Assembly (NCBI RefSeq): GCF_036961565.1
Contig: NZ_JBAMDD010000005.1
Span: forward strand, 124,001 to 188,000
Length of the DNA: 64,000 nt
Reading direction: 5' to 3'
From: Chitinimonas sp036961565
GTDB taxonomy: Bacteria > Pseudomonadota > Gammaproteobacteria > Burkholderiales > Chitinimonadaceae
Shown piece after piece: positions 43,043-51,518 of the stretch (position 1 is its first letter; each line of letters starts with the position of its first letter). A model generated the notes under the pieces. It did not search any database, had not been told where the DNA came from, and saw only the letters and a list, made by a program, of their open reading frames with translations. A program made the translations under genes and the position numbers.

Positions 43043-44266
43043 ATGCCCGCCATGCCATCTACCCTGCGCCTGATCGCCCCCTTTGCCCTGGGCTATTTCT
43101 TTTCCTACGGGCTGCGCACAGTCAATGCCGCCATCGCCCCCAAGCTGATCGCCGAACTGGGCATCAGCGAGGCTGCGTTGGGCTTGATGACAGCTGCCTA
43201 CTTTCTCAGTTTCGCGGCTGCCCAGCTCCCCATCGGCATCGCCATCGACCGTTACGGCCCGCGCCGGGTCAACGCCCTGCTGCTGCTGGTCGCCGTAGCC
43301 GGCTGCGGCCTGTTTGCCCTGGGGCGTGCCGAATCCACCCTACTCCTGGCCCGCGCCCTGATAGGCCTGGGTGTATCGGGCGCCTTGATGACAGCGATCA
43401 AATCCAACGCCCAATGGTTCGACCTGCACCATCTGCCTGCCATGAATGCCTGGGTCCATGTGTGGGGCTTGCTGGGTGCAGTGGCCTCCACCGTGCCCAT
43501 CGCCTGGCTGGTCGGGGTGGCCGGCATACCCGGCGCCTTTATGGCCGCAGCTGCCGTGGGTCTGGCGGCCAGCCTGCTGCTGTGGTGGTGCTACCCCGAC
43601 AAGCCGCAGGCCGGCCCGGCCGAAACCCTGGGCCAAAATCTGGCGGGAACCTGGCGGGTGTTCCGTGCGCGCGAATTCTGGAGCCTGGCCACCGTGGCCT
43701 CCATCGCGCTGGGCTCGCACATGGCCATGCAGGGCCTGTGGGTAGGCCAATGGCTACGCCATGTGCGTCTGTTGAACGAGGCGGATGTGACCCAGGCACT
43801 GTTCTGGATGATGGTGGCGGGTGCGGTAGGCGCGCTGGGCTGGGGGCAGGTCGCAACCCGGCTGGCACGCCATGGCGTTGCGCCGCTGAGCGTTTATGGG
43901 GCGGCCTGTGGCCTGCATGTGCTGACCCTGCTGCTGCTGGCCACCAACCCGGCCCTGCCGGCAGCCTGGCTGACCGCGGCCTACGCCCTCACCGGCATGG
44001 GGGGCAGCCTTTGCTATGCCGTATTGACGGCACGCTTTCCCATTGCGCTGGCCGGCCGTGCCAACACCTCGGTCAATCTGCTGATCTTTGTGGTGGCATT
44101 TGGCGTGCAGGCCGGCGCTGGCTTTGCCCTGCACAGCCTGGAGCATCACTGGAATCTGGACACAAGCACAGCCTACGCCACCCTGTTGGGCGGCCTGGCA
44201 CTGCTGATCACAACAACCCTGCTATGGGCCTTGCTGGACAAACGCCACCCGCCCAGCCCGGCATAG
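43043..44266 (+). CDS. MFS transporter
   Basis: 407 residues with about 12 hydrophobic helices. Motif A of the major facilitator family is GIAIDRYGPRRVNALLLL between helices 2 and 3 (about 66-83). Helix 1 begins LIAPFALGYFFSYGLRTVNA. No substrate motif is recognised; the closest general type is the nitrate/sugar-phosphate-like group of single-polypeptide MFS proteins. Start may be 43043 or the ATG at 43052. It follows the PAS-GGDEF-EAL gene by 55 bp. Confidence 0.85.
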   Translation: MPAMPSTLRLIAPFALGYFFSYGLRTVNAAIAPKLIAELGISEAALGLMTAAYFLSFAAAQLPIGIAIDRYGPRRVNALLLLVAVAGCGLFALGRAESTLLLARALIGLGVSGALMTAIKSNAQWFDLHHLPAMNAWVHVWGLLGAVASTVPIAWLVGVAGIPGAFMAAAAVGLAASLLLWWCYPDKPQAGPAETLGQNLAGTWRVFRAREFWSLATVASIALGSHMAMQGLWVGQWLRHVRLLNEADVTQALFWMMVAGAVGALGWGQVATRLARHGVAPLSVYGAACGLHVLTLLLLATNPALPAAWLTAAYALTGMGGSLCYAVLTARFPIALAGRANTSVNLLIFVVAFGVQAGAGFALHSLEHHWNLDTSTAYATLLGGLALLITTTLLWALLDKRHPPSPA

Positions 44267-44277
44267 CCCCGTCGGCC

Positions 44278-44323
44278 AAGTGCGGCCGGCGAGGTGCGGC
44301 CGGCGAGGTGCAGCCGGCCAGGT
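44278..44323. repeat. Short tandem repeat, 14-bp unit, about 3.3 copies
   Basis: AGTGCGGCCGGCG, AGGTGCGGCCGGCG and AGGTGCAGCCGGCC follow one another, then a partial AGGTGTGCCG. It lies between the convergent MFS and lipoprotein genes and could vary in copy number by slippage. Confidence 0.7.
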
Positions 44324-44336
44324 GTGCCGCAATCAG

Positions 44337-44528
44337 TCAGGAAGCCGGCTGCTGCGCTACCGGCTGGCGTATGGTGGGATAGTGCACCCAATGAACCTGG
44401 CCACCACCGATACGGGCTCCACGATTCACCGCATCCACATACTTGGCATCCACCACATACTCATAGTCGGTGTGGGTCGCACAGCCCGTCAGCAGGGCGG
44501 CCATGGCCGCAACAATCAGCAAGCGCAT
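44337..44528 (-). CDS. Small lipoprotein
   Basis: 63 residues with a type II signal peptide: MRLLIVAAMAALLTGC, lipobox LLTGC, mature chain starting at Cys16. The remainder (ATHTDYEYVVDAKYVDAVNR, then GGGQVHWVHYPTIRQPVAQQ) is rich in Tyr and Val. CGGGAG lies 6 nt before the ATG. It is 64 bp downstream of murU on the same strand. No family is recognised. Confidence 0.8.
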   Translation of the reverse strand: MRLLIVAAMAALLTGCATHTDYEYVVDAKYVDAVNRGARIGGGQVHWVHYPTIRQPVAQQPAS

Positions 44529-44592
44529 GATGTTCTCCCGGATGCCGCAAGTGGCATCCAGCTCCCAGACTAGGCGCTTGTCCGGCAGGCTA

Positions 44593-45288
44593 TCAGGACA
44601 CCCGACAAGCGGCGCGGGCCGCCTCCAGCCGCTCTACCGTCCCCACATCCAGCCATTGCCCTGCATAGCACTCCCCGCTGATGCGGCCCTCGGCCATGCC
44701 CGTCAGAAACCAGGGTAGCAAGGGGCCCGGCTGCCCCCTGGGGACGTCGGCGAAGAACGCCGGGGTGTACAGCGCCATGCCGCTGAACGTCAGTGGCTGC
44801 AGGCCGTCTGCATGGGGTAGCAGTTTGCCATCCGGTTGCAGCGCCAGATCAAAGCCCGTCTTGTAATCAGGCTTGGGCACCAGCACCAGATGGGCACGTG
44901 CCCCGCCTGCCTCTGCCAACTGCTGCGCCAGTGGCTGCAACTGGGCAAACGGATAATCGGTATAGACATCGCCATTGACCACCAGGAAGGGTGCATCACC
45001 CAGCAAGGGCAATGCCTGGGCGATACCGCCGGCGGTTTCCAAAGGGATAGGCTCTGGCGAGTAATGGATCTTTACCCCCCAATCGCTGCCGTCACCCAGG
45101 GTTGTTTCTATCTGCCGGCCGAGCCAGGCATGGTTGATCACCACCTCGTGGATGCCCGCAGCGGCAAGGCGCCGCAAATGCCAGCCTATCAAGGGCAGGC
45201 CACCCACTTCCAGCAAGGGTTTGGGCGTGGTGTCGGTCAAGGGCCGCATGCGCTCGCCCCTGCCTGCGGCCAGGATCATCGCCCGCAT
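44593..45288 (-). CDS. murU: N-acetylmuramate alpha-1-phosphate uridylyltransferase MurU
   Basis: Makes UDP-MurNAc from MurNAc-1-P and UTP in the fosfomycin-tolerant peptidoglycan recycling route that bypasses de novo synthesis. 231 residues from ATG 45288. The nucleotidyltransferase signature MILAAGRGERMRPLTDTTPK (about 4-23) is perfect, followed by PLLEVGGLPLI, SPEPIPLETAGGI, VVNGDVYTD with the metal-binding Asp, and GQWLDVGTVERL. It starts 1 nt after the ltaE stop, so translation is coupled. Confidence 0.93.
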   Translation of the reverse strand: MRAMILAAGRGERMRPLTDTTPKPLLEVGGLPLIGWHLRRLAAAGIHEVVINHAWLGRQIETTLGDGSDWGVKIHYSPEPIPLETAGGIAQALPLLGDAPFLVVNGDVYTDYPFAQLQPLAQQLAEAGGARAHLVLVPKPDYKTGFDLALQPDGKLLPHADGLQPLTFSGMALYTPAFFADVPRGQPGPLLPWFLTGMAEGRISGECYAGQWLDVGTVERLEAARAACRVS

Positions 45289-45289
45289 C

Positions 45290-46330
45290 TCAGCGCCCCT
45301 CGAAATAGCGGGTGGCAATCGCCAGGGCCGCCGCAACGGCCTGGGCATCCACATCGAGGTGGGTTACCCAGCGCTGGGCCGTGCCCACGCTGCTGACCAG
45401 CAAGCCCTGCTCCGCCAGATAGGTACTGAAGCCCTGGGCCATGCCCGGCTCCAGCTGTACGAACACCATATTGGTCTGGGTCTCCACCGTCAGCCCCGGC
45501 AGCTTGCGCAAGCCTTCTGCCAGCAGGGCCGCATTGGCGTGGTCATCGGCCAGCCGGGCCAGATTGCGTTCCAGCGCATACAGGCCGGCGGCGGCCAGCA
45601 TGCCGGACTGGCGCATGCCACCACCCAGCATCTTGCGCCAACGGCGGCCCGCCTGGATGAAATCACGCTTGCCCAGCAGCACCGAACCCACCGGTGCCCC
45701 CAGCCCCTTGGACAGGCAGACCGAGACCGAATCGAAGCCACTGGCGATATCGGCCGGCGCAACCTGGCTGGCCACGGCGGCGTTCCACAGGCGGGCGCCA
45801 TCCAGATGGGTAGCCAGGCCCAGGCCGTGGGCCCAGTCTGTCACCATGCGGACATAGCTGGCCGGTAATACCTTGCCGCCTATGGTGTTCTCCAGCGCCA
45901 GCAGGCGGGTGCGGGCAAAGTGGGCGTCGTCGGGCTTCACGGCCCGCTTCAGCTTCTCCAGCGGCAGGCTGCCATCGGCCAGGTTCTCTATAGGCTGCGG
46001 CTGTATGCTGCCCAGCACGGCGGCGCCCCCGCCCTCATACTTGTAGGTATGGGCGTCCTGGCCCACCAGGTATTCATCACCGCGCTGGCAATGCACCATC
46101 AGGCCTATCAGGTTGGACTGGGTGCCGCTGGGCACGAACAGCCCTGCCTCAAAGCCCAGCAGCTCAGCGCAATAGGCCTCCAGCCGCTGCACCGTGGGGT
46201 CATCGCCCCAAACATCATCGCCTACCGGCGCCGCCACCATGGCTGCACGCATGGCATCGGACGGCCGGGTAACCGTATCGGACCGGAAATCGTACAGCAC
46301 GGGGCCGCTTGCAGCCTGGGGGTAGCTCAT
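45290..46330 (-). CDS. ltaE: Low-specificity L-threonine aldolase
   Basis: PLP enzyme that cleaves threonine and allo-threonine to glycine and acetaldehyde. 346 residues. Signatures are YDFRSDTVTRPSDAMRAAM, GDDVWGDDPTVQRLE, FVPSGTQSNLIGL, THLDGARLWNAAVA and the PLP-Lys motif VCLSKGLGAPVGSVLLGKRD. The gene lies between amgK (239 bp upstream) and murU (1 nt downstream). It has no known role in cell-wall recycling, so co-transcription may be incidental or may tie glycine supply to it. Confidence 0.95.
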   Translation of the reverse strand: MSYPQAASGPVLYDFRSDTVTRPSDAMRAAMVAAPVGDDVWGDDPTVQRLEAYCAELLGFEAGLFVPSGTQSNLIGLMVHCQRGDEYLVGQDAHTYKYEGGGAAVLGSIQPQPIENLADGSLPLEKLKRAVKPDDAHFARTRLLALENTIGGKVLPASYVRMVTDWAHGLGLATHLDGARLWNAAVASQVAPADIASGFDSVSVCLSKGLGAPVGSVLLGKRDFIQAGRRWRKMLGGGMRQSGMLAAAGLYALERNLARLADDHANAALLAEGLRKLPGLTVETQTNMVFVQLEPGMAQGFSTYLAEQGLLVSSVGTAQRWVTHLDVDAQAVAAALAIATRYFEGR

Positions 46331-46569
46331 GGCAAATCCTATCGATGGCTTGTTGCTAGATCATGCCACCCGCTTCACCCGGGCAGCGCCTTGTTCAACT
46401 GTGCTCGCAGCATACTACGCAGAACAGACAGGGACAGAACCGCGGCCTGCAGGTTCAAGCCGGCACCAGGAGGTGGGCTGGAACATAGGCAGCGCCTATG
46501 TGGTTGGGGGTGGGGTGGCCCCGCCCAGCCCGCCATCACCCCGCCATGCCGCAAACGGCTGGCGGGCGA

Positions 46570-47589
46570 TCAAAAGGTGTAGCCCACGCCCGGTACAAAA
46601 TCAGTCAGCTTGTTGAGCAGCTTGTACAGCGGATGCAGCTCGGTATAACGGGCGCAGGTTTCACGCAGATAGGCCACGGCCACCGGCATGTCGTCTATAT
46701 AACGCGGCTTGCCGTCGCGGTGAGCCAACCGGGCAAAAGTGCCCAGCGTCCGTATCTGGCGAAACACGCCCATGATCTCGAACTGGGCATAGAAATCGTC
46801 AAATGCGGCCGGCACCGGCAAGCCGGCCTGGCGTGCCGCCTCCCAATAGCGCACAGCCAGATCCAGCCGGAAATCCTCGGGCCACTGCACGTACATGTCC
46901 TTCAGCAGCGAAGCCAGGTCATAGCAGATGGGGCCGACGCGGGCATCCTGGAAGTCGATCACCCCTACCCGCTCATCCAGCCCGGTCTGGCGGCTGCCGG
47001 TGACGATCAAGTTGCGGCTATGGAAATCGAAATGGATGGCGACCTTGCCCTGCATCTGGGCGCGCGCCACCAGCAGCGAGCGGCTGCGCTCCCAGATGGC
47101 CAGGTCCTCGCCAGCCAGCGGCTTGCCCAGATGACGGTCGGCATACCACTCGGCAAAGCGGTTGAGGTCTTCCACCATGATCTCGGCGCTGTAGTTGGGC
47201 AGGTTGGCAACCGGCACATCACGCTGCAGGGCAACCAGGCTGGCAATCACCCAGCGATACAGCACCTCGGCGCCGGCTTCATCGGTGGCGGCCAAGGCCA
47301 TCTGCAGGTCGACCTCGCCCAGGTCATCCAGCAGCAGAAAGCCTTGCTCAAGATCCTGCGCCAGCACCCGTGGCACCCGCAAGGCAGGTTGCAGCAGGGC
47401 AGCTATCTGCACAAAGGGTGTCAGGTCGTTGCGGTCCGGTGGGGCGTCCATCACCATGCGGCTACTGCCGTCAGCCAGCAAAACCCGGAAATAACGCCGG
47501 CTGCTGGCATCGCCTATTGGGTCCGACAGGCTATGGTCACCAGGCAGTTGAGTATGTAGCCACTGACGCAGCGTATTGATTCGATCCAT
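46570..47589 (-). CDS. amgK: N-acetylmuramate/N-acetylglucosamine kinase AmgK
   Basis: Anomeric sugar kinase that phosphorylates MurNAc at C1, producing the substrate of MurU. 339 residues of aminoglycoside-phosphotransferase fold: DASSRRYFRVLLADGSSRMV (about 27-46), LLDDLGEVDLQMAL, the catalytic loop HFDFHSRNLIVTG (about 195-207) and VIDFQDARVGPICYDLASLL. It is divergent from lptD, a common arrangement. A stem ACATAGGC-AGC-GCCTATGT lies in the 239-bp gap before ltaE. Confidence 0.93.
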   Translation of the reverse strand: MDRINTLRQWLHTQLPGDHSLSDPIGDASSRRYFRVLLADGSSRMVMDAPPDRNDLTPFVQIAALLQPALRVPRVLAQDLEQGFLLLDDLGEVDLQMALAATDEAGAEVLYRWVIASLVALQRDVPVANLPNYSAEIMVEDLNRFAEWYADRHLGKPLAGEDLAIWERSRSLLVARAQMQGKVAIHFDFHSRNLIVTGSRQTGLDERVGVIDFQDARVGPICYDLASLLKDMYVQWPEDFRLDLAVRYWEAARQAGLPVPAAFDDFYAQFEIMGVFRQIRTLGTFARLAHRDGKPRYIDDMPVAVAYLRETCARYTELHPLYKLLNKLTDFVPGVGYTF

Positions 47590-47662
47590 GGGGCGAGTTT
47601 GTGCGAAGCGGGAAAGTATGCGATTTTAGCGCACTTCCTATCAGGCTCCCTCCCTGCGTCAC

Positions 47663-49780
47663 ATGCCGCGTTTCTCTCCGCTCCCCCTCGCCCTGGCCCT
47701 CTGTACGGCCCTTGCAGCCCATGCCGAAGAAGTCGCCGGCCCTACCGTGCTGCAGGCCGACAAGATAGAAGGTACTGGCAATACCGAAGCGCGCGCCAGC
47801 GGTAACGTGGCGCTGGACAGGGATGGCCGCCGCATCGAGGCGCAGTGGCTCAAGCTGTTCGAGACCACCCGCGAAATCCGCGCTGGCGACCAGACCCGTC
47901 TCAGCCAGCAGGGCGATCTGCTGGAAGGCGGCGAGCTGTATCTGAAGGAAGACACCCGTACCGGCGAGCTGGATGCCCCCCGTTACCGGCTGGGACAACG
48001 GCAGGGACGTGGCGATGCCGTCAAGCTGCTGTTCGAGGGCAAGGACAAATACCGCCTCAACAAGGCCCGCTTCACCACCTGCCAAGTCGGCCAGGATGAC
48101 TGGTTCATCCGCGCCCGCGAGCTGGAGCTGGATTACACCCGCAATGTCGGTGTGGCCCTCAACAGCACCATCGAATTCAAGGGCGTACCGCTGCTGTACT
48201 CCCCCTATCTGGATTTCAGCCTGGATGGCTCGCGCAAGTCCGGCTTCCTGTCGCCGTCCATCGGCTCCAGCGGTTCGGGCGGCTTTGAGCTGATCGTACC
48301 GTACTACTGGAACATTGCGCCCAATATGGACGCCACCATCGCCCCGCGGCTGATCAGCAAGCGCGGGCTGATGTTCAACAATGAGTTCCGCTACCTGGGC
48401 CAGGACATGACCGGCCAGTTGACGGTCGAGACCATACTGAAGGACAGGGTGTACGGCAGCAGCCGCAGCGCCTTCCGCCTGCAGCACGATCAAGGGCTGG
48501 CGCCCGGCCTGCGTGCCGGCCTCAACCTGCAGAAAACCACCGACGACCGCTATTTCGCAGACTTCGGCGACCGTATCGCCGTGGCATCGCAGACCTTTCT
48601 GCCGCGTGAAGGCTATCTAAGCTACAGCCATGGCAACTTCGGCGCGGTACTGCGCATGCAGCGCTACCAGACGCTGCAGGACCCCACCAACCCGGTGGCC
48701 GTGCCCTATGCCCGCCTGCCGCAACTGACCGTGAACTATCAGCCCGCCCTGCCGGCGCCGTTCCGGCTGGATCTGAATGGCGAAGCCGTCTCCTTCCATC
48801 ACCCCACCCAGCTGACCGGCGAGCGGGTAGTGGCCTATCCCAGCCTGAGCATGCCCATGGAGCAGGCCTGGGGCTTTGTCACACCCAAGGTCGGCCTGCA
48901 TCTGAGCCATTACAAGCTGGACGATGGCCGCAGCCTCAGCCGTAACCTGCCCATCTTCAGTGTGGATTCCGGCCTGTATTTCGACCGCGAAGGCCAGTTC
49001 TTCGGCAAGGACATGGTGCAGTCGCTGGAGCCACGGGCCTACTATGTGCGCATACCGCACCGTGATCAGTCGGCCTTCCCCAATTTCGACTCGGGCGTGG
49101 CCGACTTCAATTTCGCCCAGATGTTCAGCGAGAACCAGTACACCGGCAGCGACCGCATCAACGATGCCAATCAGCTGACCCTGGCACTGACCTCGCGCCT
49201 GTTCGAGGCCGATAGCGGTATAGAGCGTGCCCGCGTGGCCGTGGGCCAGCGCTTCTATTTCGACCGTCAGCGGGTCACGCTGAACGAAGCGGCACGCAGC
49301 CAGGACACCAGCGCCTCCGACCTGATCGCCACCGCCGGCGGCCAGCCCTTTGATCACTGGTGGATGGATGGCGCCGTGCAGACCGACGGCAACGGCCACC
49401 AGACCCGCAAGGCTGCGCTCAACCTGCGCTACCAGCCCGAGGCCGGCAAGCTGCTCAATCTGCGCTACCGGCTTGATCGCCTGACCGATATCAAGCAGAT
49501 AGACCTGTCGGCCCAATGGCCGGTCAGCGCCCGCTGGCACGTGGTCGCTCGACAGAACTGGTCCATCCGCGACAAGCGTTCTTTGGAGCGCTTGCTCGGC
49601 CTCGAATACAATGGCGGCTGCTGGGTATTCCGCATGGTGTCGCAACGCTTCGTCACCTCGGGCAACCAGACCAGCAGCCCCTTCTTCCTACAGCTGGAAC
49701 TGAACGATGTAGGTCGACTCGGCTCCAATCCGCTGCAAACGCTCAAAGAGAGCATTCCCGGCTACACCAAGTTGAACTGA
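47663..49780 (+). CDS. lptD: LPS-assembly protein LptD
   Basis: Outer-membrane translocon that inserts LPS. 705 residues. The signal peptide ends AAHA; the N-terminal periplasmic OstA-type domain (about 22-175) contains VLQADKIEGTGNTEARASGN, and the C-terminal beta-barrel fills the rest (SFLSPSIGSSGSGG-like strands). In the mature chain I see only two cysteines, Cys140 (ARFTTCQVG) and Cys653 (NGGCWVFRM), so just one inter-domain disulfide can form; E. coli LptD has four. Surfaces are as in betaproteobacteria. It is followed 2 bp later by surA, its periplasmic chaperone. Confidence 0.95.
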   Translation: MPRFSPLPLALALCTALAAHAEEVAGPTVLQADKIEGTGNTEARASGNVALDRDGRRIEAQWLKLFETTREIRAGDQTRLSQQGDLLEGGELYLKEDTRTGELDAPRYRLGQRQGRGDAVKLLFEGKDKYRLNKARFTTCQVGQDDWFIRARELELDYTRNVGVALNSTIEFKGVPLLYSPYLDFSLDGSRKSGFLSPSIGSSGSGGFELIVPYYWNIAPNMDATIAPRLISKRGLMFNNEFRYLGQDMTGQLTVETILKDRVYGSSRSAFRLQHDQGLAPGLRAGLNLQKTTDDRYFADFGDRIAVASQTFLPREGYLSYSHGNFGAVLRMQRYQTLQDPTNPVAVPYARLPQLTVNYQPALPAPFRLDLNGEAVSFHHPTQLTGERVVAYPSLSMPMEQAWGFVTPKVGLHLSHYKLDDGRSLSRNLPIFSVDSGLYFDREGQFFGKDMVQSLEPRAYYVRIPHRDQSAFPNFDSGVADFNFAQMFSENQYTGSDRINDANQLTLALTSRLFEADSGIERARVAVGQRFYFDRQRVTLNEAARSQDTSASDLIATAGGQPFDHWWMDGAVQTDGNGHQTRKAALNLRYQPEAGKLLNLRYRLDRLTDIKQIDLSAQWPVSARWHVVARQNWSIRDKRSLERLLGLEYNGGCWVFRMVSQRFVTSGNQTSSPFFLQLELNDVGRLGSNPLQTLKESIPGYTKLN

Positions 49781-49782
49781 CC

Positions 49783-51081
49783 ATGACCGCTACCTTGTCC
49801 CGCCTTGCCGCCGCCCTGCTTGCCGCCAGCCTGCTGGCCACGGCCCATGCCGCCGACCCTCTGACGCTGGATCGCATCGTGGCGGTGGTGAACAAAACCG
49901 TCATCACCGAATACGAGCTCAACACCCGGGTACGCAGTGTGACTGCCAACCTGCAGCGGCAGAAGATCGCCCTCCCCGCCGAGGACGTACTGCGGCGCCA
50001 GGTGCTGGATAGGCTGGTCAACGAGAAGGTGCTGTCCGACTACGCCGCCGATACCGGCATACGGGTGGATGAGCGCCAACTCGACCAGACCATGGAACGG
50101 ATAGCCGGCCAGAACCAGCTCAATCTGTCCCAGTTCAAGGCCGCACTGGAAAAGGAAGGCACCAGCTACCCGGCCTTCCGCGAGCAGATACGCCAGGACA
50201 TGCAGATACAGCGTCTGCGCGAGCGTGAAGTGGATAACCGCATCTACGTCACCGATGCCGAGATAGACCAATATCTGGCGGCCAACCCGGATCAGGCCAA
50301 GGCCGAGCTGGAATACCGGCTGTCGCACATTCTGGTCGCCATTCCCGAAGGCTCGGGCCAGGACGTGGTCAACACCAAGGGCCAGCGTGCTGCCGAAGCC
50401 GCCCGCCAACTGGCGGCTGGCAAGCCGTTTGCCGAAGTGGCAGCAGCCTTCTCCGATGCGGGCGATGCCCTCAGCGGTGGCGAGCTGGGCTGGCGCTCGG
50501 CCGGCCGTCTGCCGCCGTTGTTCCTGGAAGCGCTGAACAAGCTGGAAGCCGGTGGCGTAACCCAGGTGCTGCGTAGCCCGGCCGGTTTCCACCTGGTCAA
50601 GCTGCAGGAAAAACGCCAGCGTGATGGCAAGGAAATCATCAAGCAGACCCATACCCGCCATATCCTGGTCAAGGTCAACGAACTGACCTCGGATACCGAC
50701 GCCAAGAACCGTATCCAGGAGCTGCGCGAGCGCATCGTCAACGGCGCCGCCTTTGAGGAACAGGCCAAGCTGCATTCCGAGGATGGCTCGGCCCAGAAGG
50801 GTGGCGACCTGGACTGGATCTCGCCCGGCGATACCGTACCCGAGTTCGAGCAGGCCATGAATGCACTCCAGCCTGGCGAGCTGTCGCAGGCAGTGCGCTC
50901 GCCCTTCGGCTGGCACCTGATACAGGTGATGGAACGCCGCGACCAGGATGTGACCCAGGACAAACGCCGTACCCGCGTGCGGATGGAACTGCGCGAGCGC
51001 AAGTCGGACGAGCAGTATGAAGACTGGTCACGCCAGCAGCGCGACCAGGCCTTTGTGGAAATCCGCCTGGACGACAAGTAA
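49783..51081 (+). CDS. surA: Periplasmic chaperone/peptidyl-prolyl isomerase SurA
   Basis: 432 residues from ATG 49783. A signal peptide ends TAHA; the SurA N-terminal domain (about 25-165) starts LDRIVAVVNKTVITEYEL. Two parvulin domains follow at about 180-280 (EYRLSHILVAIPEG) and 290-395 (TRHILVKVNE, SEDGSAQKGGDLDWISPGD), then a C-terminal helix. It helps LptD and other barrel proteins fold. It lies directly after lptD with a 2-bp gap. Confidence 0.96.
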   Translation: MTATLSRLAAALLAASLLATAHAADPLTLDRIVAVVNKTVITEYELNTRVRSVTANLQRQKIALPAEDVLRRQVLDRLVNEKVLSDYAADTGIRVDERQLDQTMERIAGQNQLNLSQFKAALEKEGTSYPAFREQIRQDMQIQRLREREVDNRIYVTDAEIDQYLAANPDQAKAELEYRLSHILVAIPEGSGQDVVNTKGQRAAEAARQLAAGKPFAEVAAAFSDAGDALSGGELGWRSAGRLPPLFLEALNKLEAGGVTQVLRSPAGFHLVKLQEKRQRDGKEIIKQTHTRHILVKVNELTSDTDAKNRIQELRERIVNGAAFEEQAKLHSEDGSAQKGGDLDWISPGDTVPEFEQAMNALQPGELSQAVRSPFGWHLIQVMERRDQDVTQDKRRTRVRMELRERKSDEQYEDWSRQQRDQAFVEIRLDDK

Positions 51082-51083
51082 GC

Positions 51084-51518
51084 ATGACAGCGGCACCGCT
51101 ACTAGGCAGCTGCCTCTGTGGCGGTGTCCGTTACCAGATAGATGGGCCGCTGTCGCCCATCGATCTCTGCCACTGCGGCATGTGCCGCAAGGCCCACGGC
51201 ACGGCCTACTCCAGCAATGCCGTGGCGGCTGCAGCCGATTTCCGCTGGCTGGCCGGCACCGCCCTGCTGACCGAGTATGCGTCCTCGCCCCGCCGACGCA
51301 AGTACTTCTGCCGCCAGTGCGGCTCCCAACTGCAGATACGCCGTACCGACAGGCCCGAGATCGTGGTGATCTGCATGGGCAGCCTGGACAGCCCGACCGC
51401 TAGCCGACCAGCGCACCATGTATTCTGCGACGCCCGCGCAGACTGGGACGAACCGGACGCCGACCTGCCGTGCTACCGCATCTACCCTGGGCACGAGCCC
51501 GAGGACACCCCCGCATGA
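51084..51518 (+). CDS. GFA family (glutathione-dependent formaldehyde-activating) protein
   Basis: 144 residues with the zinc-binding Cys pattern of the GFA/CENP-V fold: GSCLCGGVRY (about 8-17), CHCGMCRKAHGTAYSS (about 29-44) and KYFCRQCGSQLQIR (about 73-86), with a closing MGSLD segment. The substrate is unknown and formaldehyde activity is not implied. The gene starts 2 bp after surA and overlaps pdxA by 4 nt, so it is embedded in an otherwise conserved operon. Confidence 0.9.
   Translation: MTAAPLLGSCLCGGVRYQIDGPLSPIDLCHCGMCRKAHGTAYSSNAVAAAADFRWLAGTALLTEYASSPRRRKYFCRQCGSQLQIRRTDRPEIVVICMGSLDSPTASRPAHHVFCDARADWDEPDADLPCYRIYPGHEPEDTPA

Noticed and set aside
41329..43053. 574-codon open frame on the minus strand
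   Set aside because: Antisense to the PAS-GGDEF-EAL gene, whose domains and motifs are intact on the plus strand.
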